47,459 bases of DNA from Bacilli bacterium (GTDB lineage Bacteria; Bacillota_I; Bacilli_A; ML615J-28; CAG-698): contig JAQUZE010000007.1 in assembly GCA_028691515.1 (NCBI GenBank), positions 27,645-75,103 on the forward strand, written 5' to 3'. Position 1 is the stretch's first letter; the number at the start of each line of letters is the position of its first letter. The notes below the pieces were generated by a model. The model was not told the origin of the DNA, made no database searches, and worked only from the letters and a program-made list of their open reading frames with translations. This document shows, one piece after another, positions 34,832-44,151 of the stretch. The position numbers were made by a program, and so were the translations under genes.

Positions 34832-36013
34832 TTAAATTTTATTTAAAAAACTTGTGCCTATATCTGGATTTGTTAGAGAAAAATTATCAGCAATTGTTGC
34901 ACCAACATCGGCGAATGTTTTTCTAACCCCTAAATTATTGCCTTTTTCTTTAAAATTATAAACTAGTAATGGAACAAATTCTCTTGTATGATCTGTTCCT
35001 AAATGTGTTGGGTCATTTCCATGATCAGCAACAATTATCAATAAATCATTTTCTTTTAATAGGGGAATAAAATCAACTAATTGTTGATCAAATTCTTCTA
35101 CTGCTAAAGCGTATCCTTTTGGATCTCTTCGGTGTCCAAATTTTGAATCAAATTCAACTAAGTTTACAAAACAAATTCCTTTAAAATCTGTTTTTGCAAT
35201 TTCTTTTGTAATGTCCATTCCGTTAATATTTGAAGTTGTTTTTATTGTTTTAGTAATTCCTTCACTATTAAAAATATCATTAATTTTTCCAATAGCAATA
35301 ACATCTAGATTAGCATCTTTTAAATAATTTAACACAGTTTTTTTAGGTGGTGTTACTGCATAGTCATGTCTATTTGAAGTTCTTACGAAACATGATTTAC
35401 AATCTCCCAAAAATGGTCTAGCAATGATTCTACCAACTTTCCATTTTGGATTTTCTAATGTTATTTTTCTAACAATTGAACATATTCTATATAATTCTTT
35501 TACAGGAATGCTTTCTTCGTGAGCTGCAATTTGCAGGACTGAATCTGCAGATGTATAGACGATGATAGACTTATCTCTTTTTTGTTGCTCTCCAAGTTCA
35601 ACAAGTATTTCAGTTCCACTTGCAGATTTATTTCCAATAACTTTATATCCAGTTTGTTTTTCTATTTCATTAATTAAATCAGACGGAAAACCAAATTCAG
35701 TAAATGATGGAAATGATGCTTTTGATTCAATTCCCATAAGTTCCCAATGACCAGTTAATGTATCTTTTCCAACACTTAATTCTCTCATCTTTCCATAGGA
35801 AGCTTTGGGATTATTAATTGGTTCAGTATTATTAATATCTGTTATATTACCAATTCCAAATGATTTTAGTAATGGAATTGAAAAATCTGATTTACTGTAA
35901 CTTAAATGTTTAAAAGTATTGGCGCCTTGATCATTGTAAATGTGACTTTTTTCGTCTTCACCAACCCCAAGTGAGTCGGCAACTATAATAAATATTCTTT
36001 TGTATTTTTTCAT
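34832..36013 (-). CDS. deoB: Phosphopentomutase
   Basis: Interconverts ribose/deoxyribose 1- and 5-phosphates in nucleoside salvage, alongside cdd (9255-9653). It is an alkaline-phosphatase-fold enzyme: FIIVADSLGVGE near the start, KDTLTGHWELMG with the active-site Thr, and VADHGNDPTHLGTDHTREFVP with the metal ligands. About 393 residues, as expected. The start could be ATG 36013 (chosen, spaced from AGAAAG) or GTG 36022, which overlaps the xerD stop as GTGA. xerD-deoB adjacency is also found in Bacillus (ripX-drm). Confidence 0.96.
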   Translation of the reverse strand: MKKYKRIFIIVADSLGVGEDEKSHIYNDQGANTFKHLSYSKSDFSIPLLKSFGIGNITDINNTEPINNPKASYGKMRELSVGKDTLTGHWELMGIESKASFPSFTEFGFPSDLINEIEKQTGYKVIGNKSASGTEILVELGEQQKRDKSIIVYTSADSVLQIAAHEESIPVKELYRICSIVRKITLENPKWKVGRIIARPFLGDCKSCFVRTSNRHDYAVTPPKKTVLNYLKDANLDVIAIGKINDIFNSEGITKTIKTTSNINGMDITKEIAKTDFKGICFVNLVEFDSKFGHRRDPKGYALAVEEFDQQLVDFIPLLKENDLLIIVADHGNDPTHLGTDHTREFVPLLVYNFKEKGNNLGVRKTFADVGATIADNFSLTNPDIGTSFLNKI

Positions 36014-36018
36014 ATTCT

Positions 36019-36921
36019 TCACTTTCTAGCTCGAGGATGAGCTTCTAAATATACTTGCTTTAATTTTTCTTGACTAATGTTTGTATATATTTCAGTTGTG
36101 GAAATGTCGGAATGCCCAAGTAATTCTTGTATTAATCTTAAATCAAGACCTTGATCTAATAAATGTGTTGCAAAAGAATGCCTTAGGGTATGTGGACTAA
36201 CCTTTTTTTTAATTCCCGCATTTATACATATTTTTTTAAAAATTATGCTGAAATTTTCTCTAGACATTTGTTTAGCTTGTTTTGTGAGAAAAATATATTC
36301 TAAATTATTTGATTTATTAAAAAAGGGTCTTGATTTTTCAAAATATAATTCAATGTATTTTATTGCTTCATTGCTAATTGGAACAATTCTTTCTTTATTT
36401 CCTTTACCAACAAAATCCAAATATCTTTTAGAGATTCTTAAATCATTCATTCTTAAATTCACAAGTTCACTTACTCTTAATCCACATGAGTAAGCCAGTA
36501 TAACCATAGTTTTGTTCCTAATTTGCTCTGGGCTGGTTTCTTCTATTGATGCTATAATATCATCAATTTCTTTAATAGATAGAACAGCGGGCAAATTTTT
36601 AACCTTTTTGGGGGCTTGTATTGTATTTGCATAATTATAATCAATAAATTTTTCTTTCATTAAAAAACGATGAAAAGTTTTAATTGATGTAATATTCCTA
36701 GATAATGTAGAAACGGTTAAATGTTTTCTTTTTAAACTTGCAAGATATTTTCTAATATCTTCAAGAAATATTTCTTTTACATCAACTTTATTACGATATG
36801 TTGTAATAAAATATTCATAATTTTTTAAATCAGAAATATATGCATCAAATGTAGCTTCGCTAACATTTTTTTCTCCACGCAAATAATATTCAAATTCTTT
36901 TAAAGCTGCTTTAATCTTCAT
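36019..36921 (-). CDS. xerD: Site-specific tyrosine recombinase XerD
   Basis: Resolves chromosome dimers at dif with its partner XerC. The N-terminal SAM-like domain (residues ~1-95) binds DNA. The catalytic residues are in SCGLRVSEL (Arg), HTLRHSFATHLL (His and Arg), LLGHSDISTTEIYTN (His and the Tyr nucleophile). 300 residues, normal. XerD rather than XerC is favoured by adjacency to deoB. The stop is TGA, one of two in the window. A TATAAT lies only 4 bases before the ATG, so a leaderless transcript is possible; the only ribosome site is a weak, distant AAGG. Confidence 0.93.
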   Translation of the reverse strand: MKIKAALKEFEYYLRGEKNVSEATFDAYISDLKNYEYFITTYRNKVDVKEIFLEDIRKYLASLKRKHLTVSTLSRNITSIKTFHRFLMKEKFIDYNYANTIQAPKKVKNLPAVLSIKEIDDIIASIEETSPEQIRNKTMVILAYSCGLRVSELVNLRMNDLRISKRYLDFVGKGNKERIVPISNEAIKYIELYFEKSRPFFNKSNNLEYIFLTKQAKQMSRENFSIIFKKICINAGIKKKVSPHTLRHSFATHLLDQGLDLRLIQELLGHSDISTTEIYTNISQEKLKQVYLEAHPRARK

Positions 36922-36957
36922 ATATATTATACCTTATTTTATTTATTTTGTAGATGT

Positions 36958-38088
36958 TTATATAAAGTAAACTAAAATTGAATTAGAGATATATAGTTTA
37001 TTTTCAGGAATATATAAATAATCATTTTGATAAAACAATAATTTATTATCAATTAATTTATTAATGAAAGGAAAAACAATGAAAGGATCTTCATTATATT
37101 TTTTTATAAAGCTTTTTACTGATACTCCTTTAATCAAGCGAAGACTAATTATAAATTCTTCTTGCATTTGTTCATATTTAGTAAGTATTAATCTTTCTTT
37201 ATAAATTAAATTGTTATTATCTATACCTAAATAATACTTTTCTAAATTATTAATATTAGTATATCTTGTATTATTATAATAATAACTAGCATTTGCACCA
37301 ATACCTAAATAATACCTATTATGCCAATAAATTAAATTGTGTTTTGATTGATAATTTTCTTTGGAAAAATTACTAACTTCATAATGAATAAAACCTTTTT
37401 GTTTCATATAGTTTACTATTTTATAATAAAGAATGGTTTCTTCATCTTCGTTCATTAAACTGAATTCATTATTTAAATATTTATGATATAAAACAGTTTT
37501 TTCTTCCAGAATTAATGAGTAAATAGAAAAATGCACTATTCCAAGATTCTCTAAATAATCAACATCATGTTTAATTCTATTGAAATTATCTTCATAAACA
37601 GCATATAAAATATCACAATTAATATTAAATAAATTATTTTCATGTAAAAGCTTTATTGCATTTGTAACAGTAGCAATATTATGTTTTCTATTTAGAAATT
37701 TTAATTGAACATTATCTAATGATTGTACTCCCATACTAATACGATTGATTCCCATTAGACTAAGTAAATTTGCTAGATTAGAAGTAATATCTTGGGGATT
37801 AACTTCAATAGTATATTCAACTACCTTCTGTAAATCGATTAACTTTTTTATTGTTAATAATAACATTTCGAGATTTTTAAGAGAGATTGAGGAAGGTGTT
37901 CCTCCACCAATATAAATAGTTTTTATGTTCTTCAATAATTTATTTTTTAATTGAAGTTCTTTAATTAAGTATTCTATATATTTATTTTGTACTTCTTCTT
38001 TTGCAATCATTTTATAAAAATCACAGTAAGTGCAAATGTTTTTACAAAAAGGAATATGGATATATAAAGCTTCAATTTTATTATTCAT
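36958..38088 (-). CDS. hemW: Radical SAM heme chaperone HemW
   Basis: A radical SAM protein of the HemN-like group. The start has [18 protein letters not shown] with the C-x3-C-x2-C cluster, then GGGTPSSI and a HemN C-terminal domain. Its 376 residues and position after lepA point to HemW, which is not a coproporphyrinogen oxidase; HemW binds heme and passes it on. No heme genes are in the window. It overlaps the end of lepA by 8 bases. Possible starts are ATG 38088, ATG 38094 and TTG 38097; none has a strong ribosome site, so translation is probably coupled to lepA. Confidence 0.92.
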   Translation of the reverse strand: MNNKIEALYIHIPFCKNICTYCDFYKMIAKEEVQNKYIEYLIKELQLKNKLLKNIKTIYIGGGTPSSISLKNLEMLLLTIKKLIDLQKVVEYTIEVNPQDITSNLANLLSLMGINRISMGVQSLDNVQLKFLNRKHNIATVTNAIKLLHENNLFNINCDILYAVYEDNFNRIKHDVDYLENLGIVHFSIYSLILEEKTVLYHKYLNNEFSLMNEDEETILYYKIVNYMKQKGFIHYEVSNFSKENYQSKHNLIYWHNRYYLGIGANASYYYNNTRYTNINNLEKYYLGIDNNNLIYKERLILTKYEQMQEEFIISLRLIKGVSVKSFIKKYNEDPFIVFPFINKLIDNKLLFYQNDYLYIPENKLYISNSILVYFI

Positions 38089-39907
38089 CTTCATCAATTG
38101 AAAGGACAGCTAAGAAAGCAGATTGAGGAATTTCTACATTACCTATTTGCTTCATTCTTTTCTTTCCTTCTTTTTGTTTTTCAAGAAGTTTCTTCTTTCT
38201 AGTAATATCTCCGCCATAACATTTTGCAAGAACATTTTTACCAATTGATTTTACCGTGCTTCTTGCAATAATTTTCCCGCCAATAGCTGCTTGTATCGGT
38301 ACTTCAAACATTTGTCTTGGTATTAATGTTTTTAATTTCTCAGTAATTGCTTTCCCTCTCCTATAAGTATTATCACGATGAGTAATTACACTTAAAGCAT
38401 CTACTTTCTCTCCATTTAATAAAATATCCATTTTTACTAGTTGTGATCTTTTATATTCTGATAATTCATAATCAAAAGATGCATAACCCTTTGTTGAAGA
38501 TTTTAAACGATCAAAGAAATCATAAATAACTTCTGATAAAGGTAATTCATAAGTAATAGTAACCCTTGTTTTATTTACATAAACCATATCTTTAAAAATG
38601 CCTCTTTTGTTTTGACATAATTCCATTATTGGTCCAACGTAATCACTTGGAGCCATAATTTTTGCAACCACATAAGGTTCTTCAATATGGTTTATTTTAC
38701 TTGGATCAGGAAATGATGATGGATTTTCAATAAATAAAACTGATTTATCTTCTAAAAATATTTTATAATCAACTGAAGGAGCAGTAAGAATTAATGCAAT
38801 ATTAAATTCTCTCTCAATTCTTTCTTGAATTATGTCCATATGAAGCAAGCCTAAAAATCCAACTCGATAACCAAAACCTAGTGCTTGTGATGACTCTGGT
38901 TCATAAGTTAGAGAGGCATCGTTTAATTTTAATTTTTCTAATGCTTCTTTTAATAATTCATTTTCTTTACTATCAATTGGAAACATTCCTGAATATACCA
39001 TTGGATTTAAAACACGATAACCTGGCAATTTTTTTGCTGTTTTTGTTGAAAAATGTGTTATTGTATCACCAACGTGAACATAATCAATTTCTTTAATTGC
39101 TGCAACAATATAGCCTACATCACCTGGAAGTAAAATATCTTTTGCAACTTCTCCTGGTGAATGAACACCAACTTCAGTTACTTCAAAAGAACCTTTAGTC
39201 GACATCATATAAATAACATCACCTTTTTTTACACTCCCATTAACAATTCTGATCAAAGGAATAACTCCTCTATATTGATCATAATATGAATCAAAAATTA
39301 ATGCTTGTAATGGTAAATCGGGATCTCCACTTGGAGCAGGTATTTTATTAACTATTTGTTCTAAAATATCTTCAATACCAATACCATTTTTTGCACTTGC
39401 TAAAACAGCTTCACTAGCATCAATTCCTACTATATTTTCTATTTCGTCTTTTATTTTTTCAGGATTCGCATTTTCTAAATCTACTTTATTAATTACAGGA
39501 ATAATTTCTAAATTATTATCAATTGCAAGATAAGCATTAGCAACAGTTTGTGCCTGTACACCTTGTGCAGCATCAACTAATAACAAAGCTCCTTCACAAG
39601 CTGCTAAACTTCTAGATACTTCATATGTAAAATCAACATGTCCTGGAGTATCAATTAAATGGAAAATATAATCTTGGCCATTTTTTGCTTTATATAATAC
39701 TTCACAAGCAGTCAATTTAATAGTTATTCCTCGTTCTCTTTCAATATCCATTGAGTCTAAAAGTTGGTTTTTCATTTCTCTTGTTTGTACTGTATTTGTT
39801 AATTGTAAAATTCTATCTGCAAGAGTAGATTTACCGTGATCTATATGTGCTATTATCGAAAAATTTCTAATATGTTTTTGTCTTTGTAATAATTTATCTC
39901 TATTCAT
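38081..39907 (-). CDS. lepA: Elongation factor 4 (LepA)
   Basis: A ribosomal GTPase related to EF-G that acts in translation or initiation fidelity. G motifs are [21 protein letters not shown] and NKVDLENA. The LepA-specific C-terminus is present, with [25 protein letters not shown] (quoted in part: [17 protein letters not shown]). At 608 residues it is full length. AAAGGATGG precedes the ATG. It heads a minus-strand run lepA-hemW-xerD-deoB-hydrolase, with a second possible promoter at xerD. Confidence 0.98.
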   Translation of the reverse strand: MNRDKLLQRQKHIRNFSIIAHIDHGKSTLADRILQLTNTVQTREMKNQLLDSMDIERERGITIKLTACEVLYKAKNGQDYIFHLIDTPGHVDFTYEVSRSLAACEGALLLVDAAQGVQAQTVANAYLAIDNNLEIIPVINKVDLENANPEKIKDEIENIVGIDASEAVLASAKNGIGIEDILEQIVNKIPAPSGDPDLPLQALIFDSYYDQYRGVIPLIRIVNGSVKKGDVIYMMSTKGSFEVTEVGVHSPGEVAKDILLPGDVGYIVAAIKEIDYVHVGDTITHFSTKTAKKLPGYRVLNPMVYSGMFPIDSKENELLKEALEKLKLNDASLTYEPESSQALGFGYRVGFLGLLHMDIIQERIEREFNIALILTAPSVDYKIFLEDKSVLFIENPSSFPDPSKINHIEEPYVVAKIMAPSDYVGPIMELCQNKRGIFKDMVYVNKTRVTITYELPLSEVIYDFFDRLKSSTKGYASFDYELSEYKRSQLVKMDILLNGEKVDALSVITHRDNTYRRGKAITEKLKTLIPRQMFEVPIQAAIGGKIIARSTVKSIGKNVLAKCYGGDITRKKKLLEKQKEGKKRMKQIGNVEIPQSAFLAVLSIDEDE

Positions 39908-39929
39908 AAATCCATCCTTTAATACTATT

Positions 39930-39958
39930 ATTTTACCTTAAACATTAAGAAATATCAA
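39930..39958 (-). promoter_or_regulatory. Promoter of lepA
   Basis: On the minus strand TTGATA, a 17-base spacer and TAAAAT, about 22 bases before the ATG. Confidence 0.72.
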
Positions 39959-40045
39959 GATATTATAAAAATGCTATATTAATTATAATATAGTTTTTAA
40001 TAAACTAATTCAAAAAAATGTTTGATATAATTTAGTTAGAAAATA

Positions 40046-40054
40046 TGTTATAAT
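40046..40054 (+). promoter_or_regulatory. Extended -10 promoter of recU
   Basis: TGTTATAAT, then ACAAGGAGAAA before the ATG at 40077. An AT-only hairpin CTATATT / AATATAG lies upstream at 39974-39993. Confidence 0.65.
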
Positions 40055-40076
40055 TATATAGACAAGGAGAAATATT

Positions 40077-40649
40077 ATGAAAGTTAATTATCCTAATCCA
40101 TCTCTTAACAATTTAAAACCTAAAAAAATTAAATCGTATGGAATGATGTTTGAAGAGGCGTTAAATATTTCTAATGAGTATTATCGTATTCAAGATATTG
40201 CATATATTTACAAAAAACCTACGCCTATACAAGTTGTTAAGGTAGAATATCCTTCTAGAAATAAAGCAAAGATTGTTGAAGCATATTATAAAACACCTTC
40301 TACTACTGATTATAATGGGATATATAAGGGAAAATATATTGATTATGAAGCAAAAGAAACAAATAATTTAAGTTTTAGTTTTACTCATATAGCAAAACAC
40401 CAAATGGAACATCTTCAAAAAGTGCATAAACATGGTGGCCTTGCATTTATTATCATATATTATAAAAAAATAAATAAAGTTGTTATTATTGATATTATTC
40501 CTTTTATGAAATTATATAAACTAGGATTAGAAAACAATGAAAAATCTATTACTTATACAAAAGCATTAGAAATCGGTATTGAAGTTAAATTAAAATATTC
40601 TCCTCAAATAGATTATATAAAAGCTCTAGATGAATATTATAAATTATAA
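40077..40649 (+). CDS. recU: Holliday junction resolvase RecU
   Basis: The Gram-positive resolvase for recombination and segregation. The nuclease core is plain: AYYKTPSTTDYNGIYKGKY, then DYEAKET, with the Asp, Glu and Lys metal/catalytic residues, followed by HQMEHLQKVHKHGGLAFII. At 190 residues it is normal. AAGGAGA precedes the ATG. It is monocistronic, flanked by a promoter and a terminator shared with thiT; the usual neighbour pbp/ponA is absent. Confidence 0.96.
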   Translation: MKVNYPNPSLNNLKPKKIKSYGMMFEEALNISNEYYRIQDIAYIYKKPTPIQVVKVEYPSRNKAKIVEAYYKTPSTTDYNGIYKGKYIDYEAKETNNLSFSFTHIAKHQMEHLQKVHKHGGLAFIIIYYKKINKVVIIDIIPFMKLYKLGLENNEKSITYTKALEIGIEVKLKYSPQIDYIKALDEYYKL

Positions 40650-40679
40650 AAGAACAATTCATGAATGAATTGTTCTTTT
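40648..40679. terminator. Terminator between recU and thiT
   Basis: A 15-bp stem AAAAGAACAATTCAT / ATGAATTGTTCTTTT with a 2-base centre, between convergent genes; A/T flanks let it work both ways. Confidence 0.88.
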
Positions 40680-40681
40680 AA

Positions 40682-41242
40682 TTATATATTTTCTTTTAAA
40701 TTAAAATAAATTATTCTTCTAGATAATACACCAACAATTAAACATAAAAGTGTTGAAGGAAGCATATAAATAATATTGTAACTTAAAGATGCGATTATAT
40801 CTGCTAGTATTGTTCCATCAGTATCAAGGTATTCTCTAAAAAAAAGTATTCCACTAAGTACATGAAGTGTATATCTCATTAATGATACAACTAAAATACT
40901 TATAACTAAAAATAAAATATTGTTTTTAGCTTTATTTTTAAATAAACCAGTTAATCCAATTACAGAAAATGCAAATAAATAATCTAAAAATAAACTTCCC
41001 CAATGAAGAATAAATCCATCAATAACAAAATTTAGAAATCCATAAATTAATCCTGTTAATAATCCATACTTAATTCCCCTTCTTAGTCCAATGATCATTA
41101 TTGGTAACATAGTAAGGCTAAATGAACCTCCTTGTGGCATTGTTAAAAAGCCAACTGATTTTACAATAAATTCAAAAGCAACTGCAAGTGCAATCATTAT
41201 TGCACTTTCTGTAATACTGATTATTTCTGTGTTTTTATTCAT
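40682..41242 (-). CDS. thiT: Thiamine transporter ThiT (ECF S component)
   Basis: A 186-residue membrane protein, six helices, that binds thiamine and works with a shared ECF energizing module not in this window. The family motif MPQGGSFSLTMLPIMIIGLRRG is seen in full near residues 34-55, cut here to MPQGGSFSLTMLP. It is followed by LLTGLIYGFLNFVIDG. The ATG at 41242 follows GGAGG by 5 bases; the longer in-frame start would lie in the terminator. A TPP riboswitch and attenuating terminator upstream confirm thiamine control. Confidence 0.95.
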   Translation of the reverse strand: MNKNTEIISITESAIMIALAVAFEFIVKSVGFLTMPQGGSFSLTMLPIMIIGLRRGIKYGLLTGLIYGFLNFVIDGFILHWGSLFLDYLFAFSVIGLTGLFKNKAKNNILFLVISILVVSLMRYTLHVLSGILFFREYLDTDGTILADIIASLSYNIIYMLPSTLLCLIVGVLSRRIIYFNLKENI

Positions 41243-41255
41243 AGTATCCTCCAAT

Positions 41256-41282
41256 AAAAAAACTTTGCTTAAATAAGCAAAG
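41256..41282 (-). terminator. Riboswitch-controlled terminator upstream of thiT
   Basis: On the minus strand CTTTGCTT / AAGCAAAG with a 4-base loop and seven T, between the riboswitch and the thiT ribosome binding site. It should form when TPP is bound. Confidence 0.9.
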
Positions 41283-41301
41283 AAAAGCAAAAAAACTGAT
41301 T

Positions 41302-41374
41302 TTTTCCTACGCTAGCATTACCTAGATCAGGTTTTGGGTCGTTCCTTAGAACCTCTCAGCATTAGCTCCCCTTT
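41302..41374 (-). ncRNA. TPP riboswitch (THI element)
   Basis: The minus strand shows the conserved order GGGGAGCT, GCTGAGAGG, GACCC, ACCTGATCTAGGTAATGC and GCGTAGGAA. These are the P1/P2 THI-box elements that bind thiamine pyrophosphate. A terminator lies between it and thiT, so control is by transcription attenuation: low TPP, thiT on. Confidence 0.97.
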
Positions 41375-41378
41375 TTCT

Positions 41379-41389
41379 ATTATATTATA
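41379..41389 (-). promoter_or_regulatory. -10 region of the thiT riboswitch transcript
   Basis: Two overlapping TATAAT copies on the minus strand, 5-15 bases before the first riboswitch bases. The -35 is weak. Confidence 0.55.
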
Positions 41390-41417
41390 TCATAGATTAT
41401 GTAGAAATAAAAGTTAA

Positions 41418-42080
41418 TTAATTTAAATTCCAATTAATCGGTTTTATATTTTTACTAATTAAATAATCATTAGCTCTGCTAAATGGTTTATGTCCAAAAA
41501 AACCTCTATAAGCTGATAAAGGTGAAGGATGTAAAGATTCAATAATATAATTATTTTTTTGATCTATATGCTTTTTAAAACTTTTAGCATAATTTCCCCA
41601 AAGAATATAAACTATATTTCTTCGATGTAAATTTAATGTATTAATTACAAAACATGTGAATTGCTCCCATCCTTTATTTTCATGTGATAAAGGTAAGTTT
41701 TTTTCAACTGTTAAAATTGCATTAATTAATAAGACTCCTTCGTAAGCCCATTTTGAAAGATCTCCGTGATTAGGAGCGATTATATTTAAATCAGTAAATA
41801 ATTCTTTATAAATGTTTTTAAGAGAAGGTGGTATAACAATATTTTTATTTACTGAAAAAGCTAATCCGTTTGCTTCACCATAATTGTGGTAAGGATCTTG
41901 CCCGATGATAACAATTTTTACTTTATTGAAATCAGTATATTTATATGCCCTAAATATATTATCATAATCTGGAAATATGTTTTTTTCTTGATACTGTGTT
42001 TCTATAAACTTCATAAGGTTTATAAAATAATCTTTAGAGTATTCTTTATTTAAATATTTATCCCAATTATTATTTATCAT
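41418..42080 (-). CDS. ung: Uracil-DNA glycosylase
   Basis: Removes uracil from DNA to start base-excision repair. Family 1 motifs are complete: GQDPYHNYGEANGLAFSV with the catalytic Asp near residue 62, the NAILTVEK segment, and HPSPLSAYRGFFGHKPFS near the end. At 220 residues it is typical. AGAGG precedes the ATG 26 bases after the CorC gene on the same strand, so the two may share a transcript. Confidence 0.97.
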   Translation of the reverse strand: MINNNWDKYLNKEYSKDYFINLMKFIETQYQEKNIFPDYDNIFRAYKYTDFNKVKIVIIGQDPYHNYGEANGLAFSVNKNIVIPPSLKNIYKELFTDLNIIAPNHGDLSKWAYEGVLLINAILTVEKNLPLSHENKGWEQFTCFVINTLNLHRRNIVYILWGNYAKSFKKHIDQKNNYIIESLHPSPLSAYRGFFGHKPFSRANDYLISKNIKPINWNLN

Positions 42081-42097
42081 TTTTAACCTCTGTTGAA

Positions 42098-42121
42098 TAA
42101 AGCCGCTTAAGTAAGCGGCTC
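42098..42121 (-). terminator. Hairpin at the end of the CorC gene
   Basis: AGCCGCTTA / TAAGCGGCT, GC-rich for this genome, spans the CorC stop. The T tract after it is poor (TTTATT), so it may act as partial terminator before ung. Confidence 0.55.
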
Positions 42122-43519
42122 TTCATTCTTTATTACAACAATTAATTCAATACTTTTAATTCTTCTATTTTCCACTCTTTTAATTATAAATGTAAGATTA
42201 TAAGTAAAAACTACTGGTTTTTCTAAACTATAATTTTCATAAATGGATTCATAAGAAATTTCTTGTCCTTCAGTAGGCAGTCCATCACATAATTCATAAA
42301 CGAAACCACCAACACTTGCATATTTTGTTTCTGGAACTTCTCCTAAGTTTAATTTATCAAACAGATCATCCAAATCCATCTCTGTTGAAATTAAGTAATG
42401 ATTAGGTTCTAATTCTTCTAATTCCACATTTTCTATTTCGTCATACTCATCGTATATTTCTCCAACAAGTTCTTCAAGTGCATCTTCCATAGTAACAATA
42501 CCACTTGTTCCACCATATTCGTCTGAAACAATTGCAAAATGTTTTTTAATTATTTGCATTTCTTTAATTAAATCATCTACTTTTGTAGCTTTTGATACAT
42601 AATATGGTTTACTTATTAAATCTTTAATATTGATTTTTTCAGTTTCTTTAACTTGTATTAGAGCTGTAAAAAAATCTCTTTCAGATAAAATCCCAAGTAT
42701 ATTATCTTTGTCCTCTTCATATACAGGAATACGTGAAAATTGATTATCAAAAAAAGTTTGCTTAATTTCATCAATGGAATCATTAATTTCAATTGCAACC
42801 ATGTCTACTCTAGGAGTCATAATATCGTAAACTGTTCGAGTATTTAAATTAATTGCGCTTTGTATTAAATCAGCATTATCTTCATCAAAAACGCCTTCAT
42901 CTTCCATAACATCAATTAGTGATTCTAATTCTTCACCTGTTACATAAGGGTTTTTATCATATATTGCTTTCTTATTTTTTATTACAACTTTTCTAATTGA
43001 GTTTAATATTAAAGAAATCGGAGAAAATAATTTAGTGATTATCCATAAAATATAGGAATTATTTAAAACTATTTTTTCAGAATCTTTTTCACCATAAGAT
43101 TTGGGAATAATTTCACTGAATAATAATATTAAAATAAATGATGAAATAATCCCAATAATAATAGCTAGATAATCTATTAGAAATATTTGCATAAAAAAGT
43201 AAACAATAATAGTAGTAATAATAATTTTTGATAAATTAATACCAATAAAAATACTTATTTTTGTATACTCAAATTTTTCTGATAAAATATAGGCTTTTCT
43301 TGCACCTTTCATCTTTTCTTCACTATAATTTTTTAATCTAATAGTATTAACATTATTAAAAGCTTCATAACTTGATGCTAGAAAAGCAGAAAATATAAAT
43401 AGTAAAACAATTAAAATAATCAATAAAATATCAACAGTAAGATTATCAGTAATAAATTTACCATTGATAAAAATTGACTTGATAAACAAATTTAGGTTGT
43501 AACCTATGAGTGGAACCAA
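42107..43519 (-). CDS. CNNM/CorC family transporter-like protein with CBS pair
   Basis: A membrane protein of the hemolysin C/CorC group, linked to magnesium or cobalt export. An N-terminal CNNM (DUF21) domain with about four hydrophobic segments ends near residue 190. A CBS pair follows (MTPRVDMVAIE onward, DFFTALIQV, then VSDEYGGTSGIVTMEDALEELVGEI in part). A CorC C-terminal domain closes it. I choose the TTG at 43519 because GAGGTG lies 7 bases before it; this gives 470 residues. An in-frame ATG at 43588 adds 23 residues with no ribosome binding site. Confidence 0.88.
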   Translation of the reverse strand: MVPLIGYNLNLFIKSIFINGKFITDNLTVDILLIILIVLLFIFSAFLASSYEAFNNVNTIRLKNYSEEKMKGARKAYILSEKFEYTKISIFIGINLSKIIITTIIVYFFMQIFLIDYLAIIIGIISSFILILLFSEIIPKSYGEKDSEKIVLNNSYILWIITKLFSPISLILNSIRKVVIKNKKAIYDKNPYVTGEELESLIDVMEDEGVFDEDNADLIQSAINLNTRTVYDIMTPRVDMVAIEINDSIDEIKQTFFDNQFSRIPVYEEDKDNILGILSERDFFTALIQVKETEKINIKDLISKPYYVSKATKVDDLIKEMQIIKKHFAIVSDEYGGTSGIVTMEDALEELVGEIYDEYDEIENVELEELEPNHYLISTEMDLDDLFDKLNLGEVPETKYASVGGFVYELCDGLPTEGQEISYESIYENYSLEKPVVFTYNLTFIIKRVENRRIKSIELIVVIKNEEPLT

Positions 43520-43590
43520 AAAACAACACCTCTTTTTTAAATTTAAATAGATTTTAGTATTTTTATAAAATACCAAGTAATAAAACAATA

Positions 43591-44100
43591 TTATTTTAAT
43601 TTAAGATAATCATTATAATATTTTAAAACACTTTTTTTGTCAAAAGGAATTTCTTTATTCTTAATAGAATTTAATAATAGATTAAAATTATGATCAATAA
43701 TTTCTCTTATTATTTTAGAATAATGCATTTCAATAATATTTTCTTCATATTCATCTTTATCAAGAATAAGAATCTCATCATCAGGAAATACTTTGACATC
43801 AAGATCGTAATCAATATATTTAAGCCCTTCTTCATCTATAATATAAGGTGAGCCTAAATTACAATAATAATAAATGCCTGTTGTTCTTATCATACTTATG
43901 ATATTAAACCATTTTTTCTTATAAAAAAAACAGACAGCAGGTTCCCGTGTACGCCATTTTCGTCCATCTCCATCAATAACATCAACTTTGTTATTGACGA
44001 TAATAATATGGTCTTGACTTTCTTCAAGTATATAGCCGTCATGCCATACTCTATGTAGGGAACCATCATGTTTGAAACAGATAATTTCCATTCTTTTCAT
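43591..44100 (-). CDS. DUF402 protein, probable nucleoside tri/diphosphate phosphatase
   Basis: A 169-residue DUF402/UPF0374 protein. HRVWHDGYILEE, the charged RTREPAVCFF and YYCNLGSPY, IDYDLDVKVFPD are family motifs; the Asp/Glu cluster binds metal. A staphylococcal member (Ntdp) hydrolyses nucleoside tri- and diphosphates, so that is the likely activity. AGGAG lies 9 bases before the ATG. It has its own extended -10 promoter between it and mutS2. Confidence 0.9.
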   Translation of the reverse strand: MKRMEIICFKHDGSLHRVWHDGYILEESQDHIIIVNNKVDVIDGDGRKWRTREPAVCFFYKKKWFNIISMIRTTGIYYYCNLGSPYIIDEEGLKYIDYDLDVKVFPDDEILILDKDEYEENIIEMHYSKIIREIIDHNFNLLLNSIKNKEIPFDKKSVLKYYNDYLKLK

Positions 44101-44120
44101 TGTTATAATCTCCTGTCATT

Positions 44121-44129
44121 ATTATAACA
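44121..44129 (-). promoter_or_regulatory. Extended -10 promoter of the DUF402 gene
   Basis: TGTTATAAT on the minus strand, 20 bases before the ATG. Confidence 0.6.
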
Positions 44130-44151
44130 TAAAGAATAAAAATATTAAATA

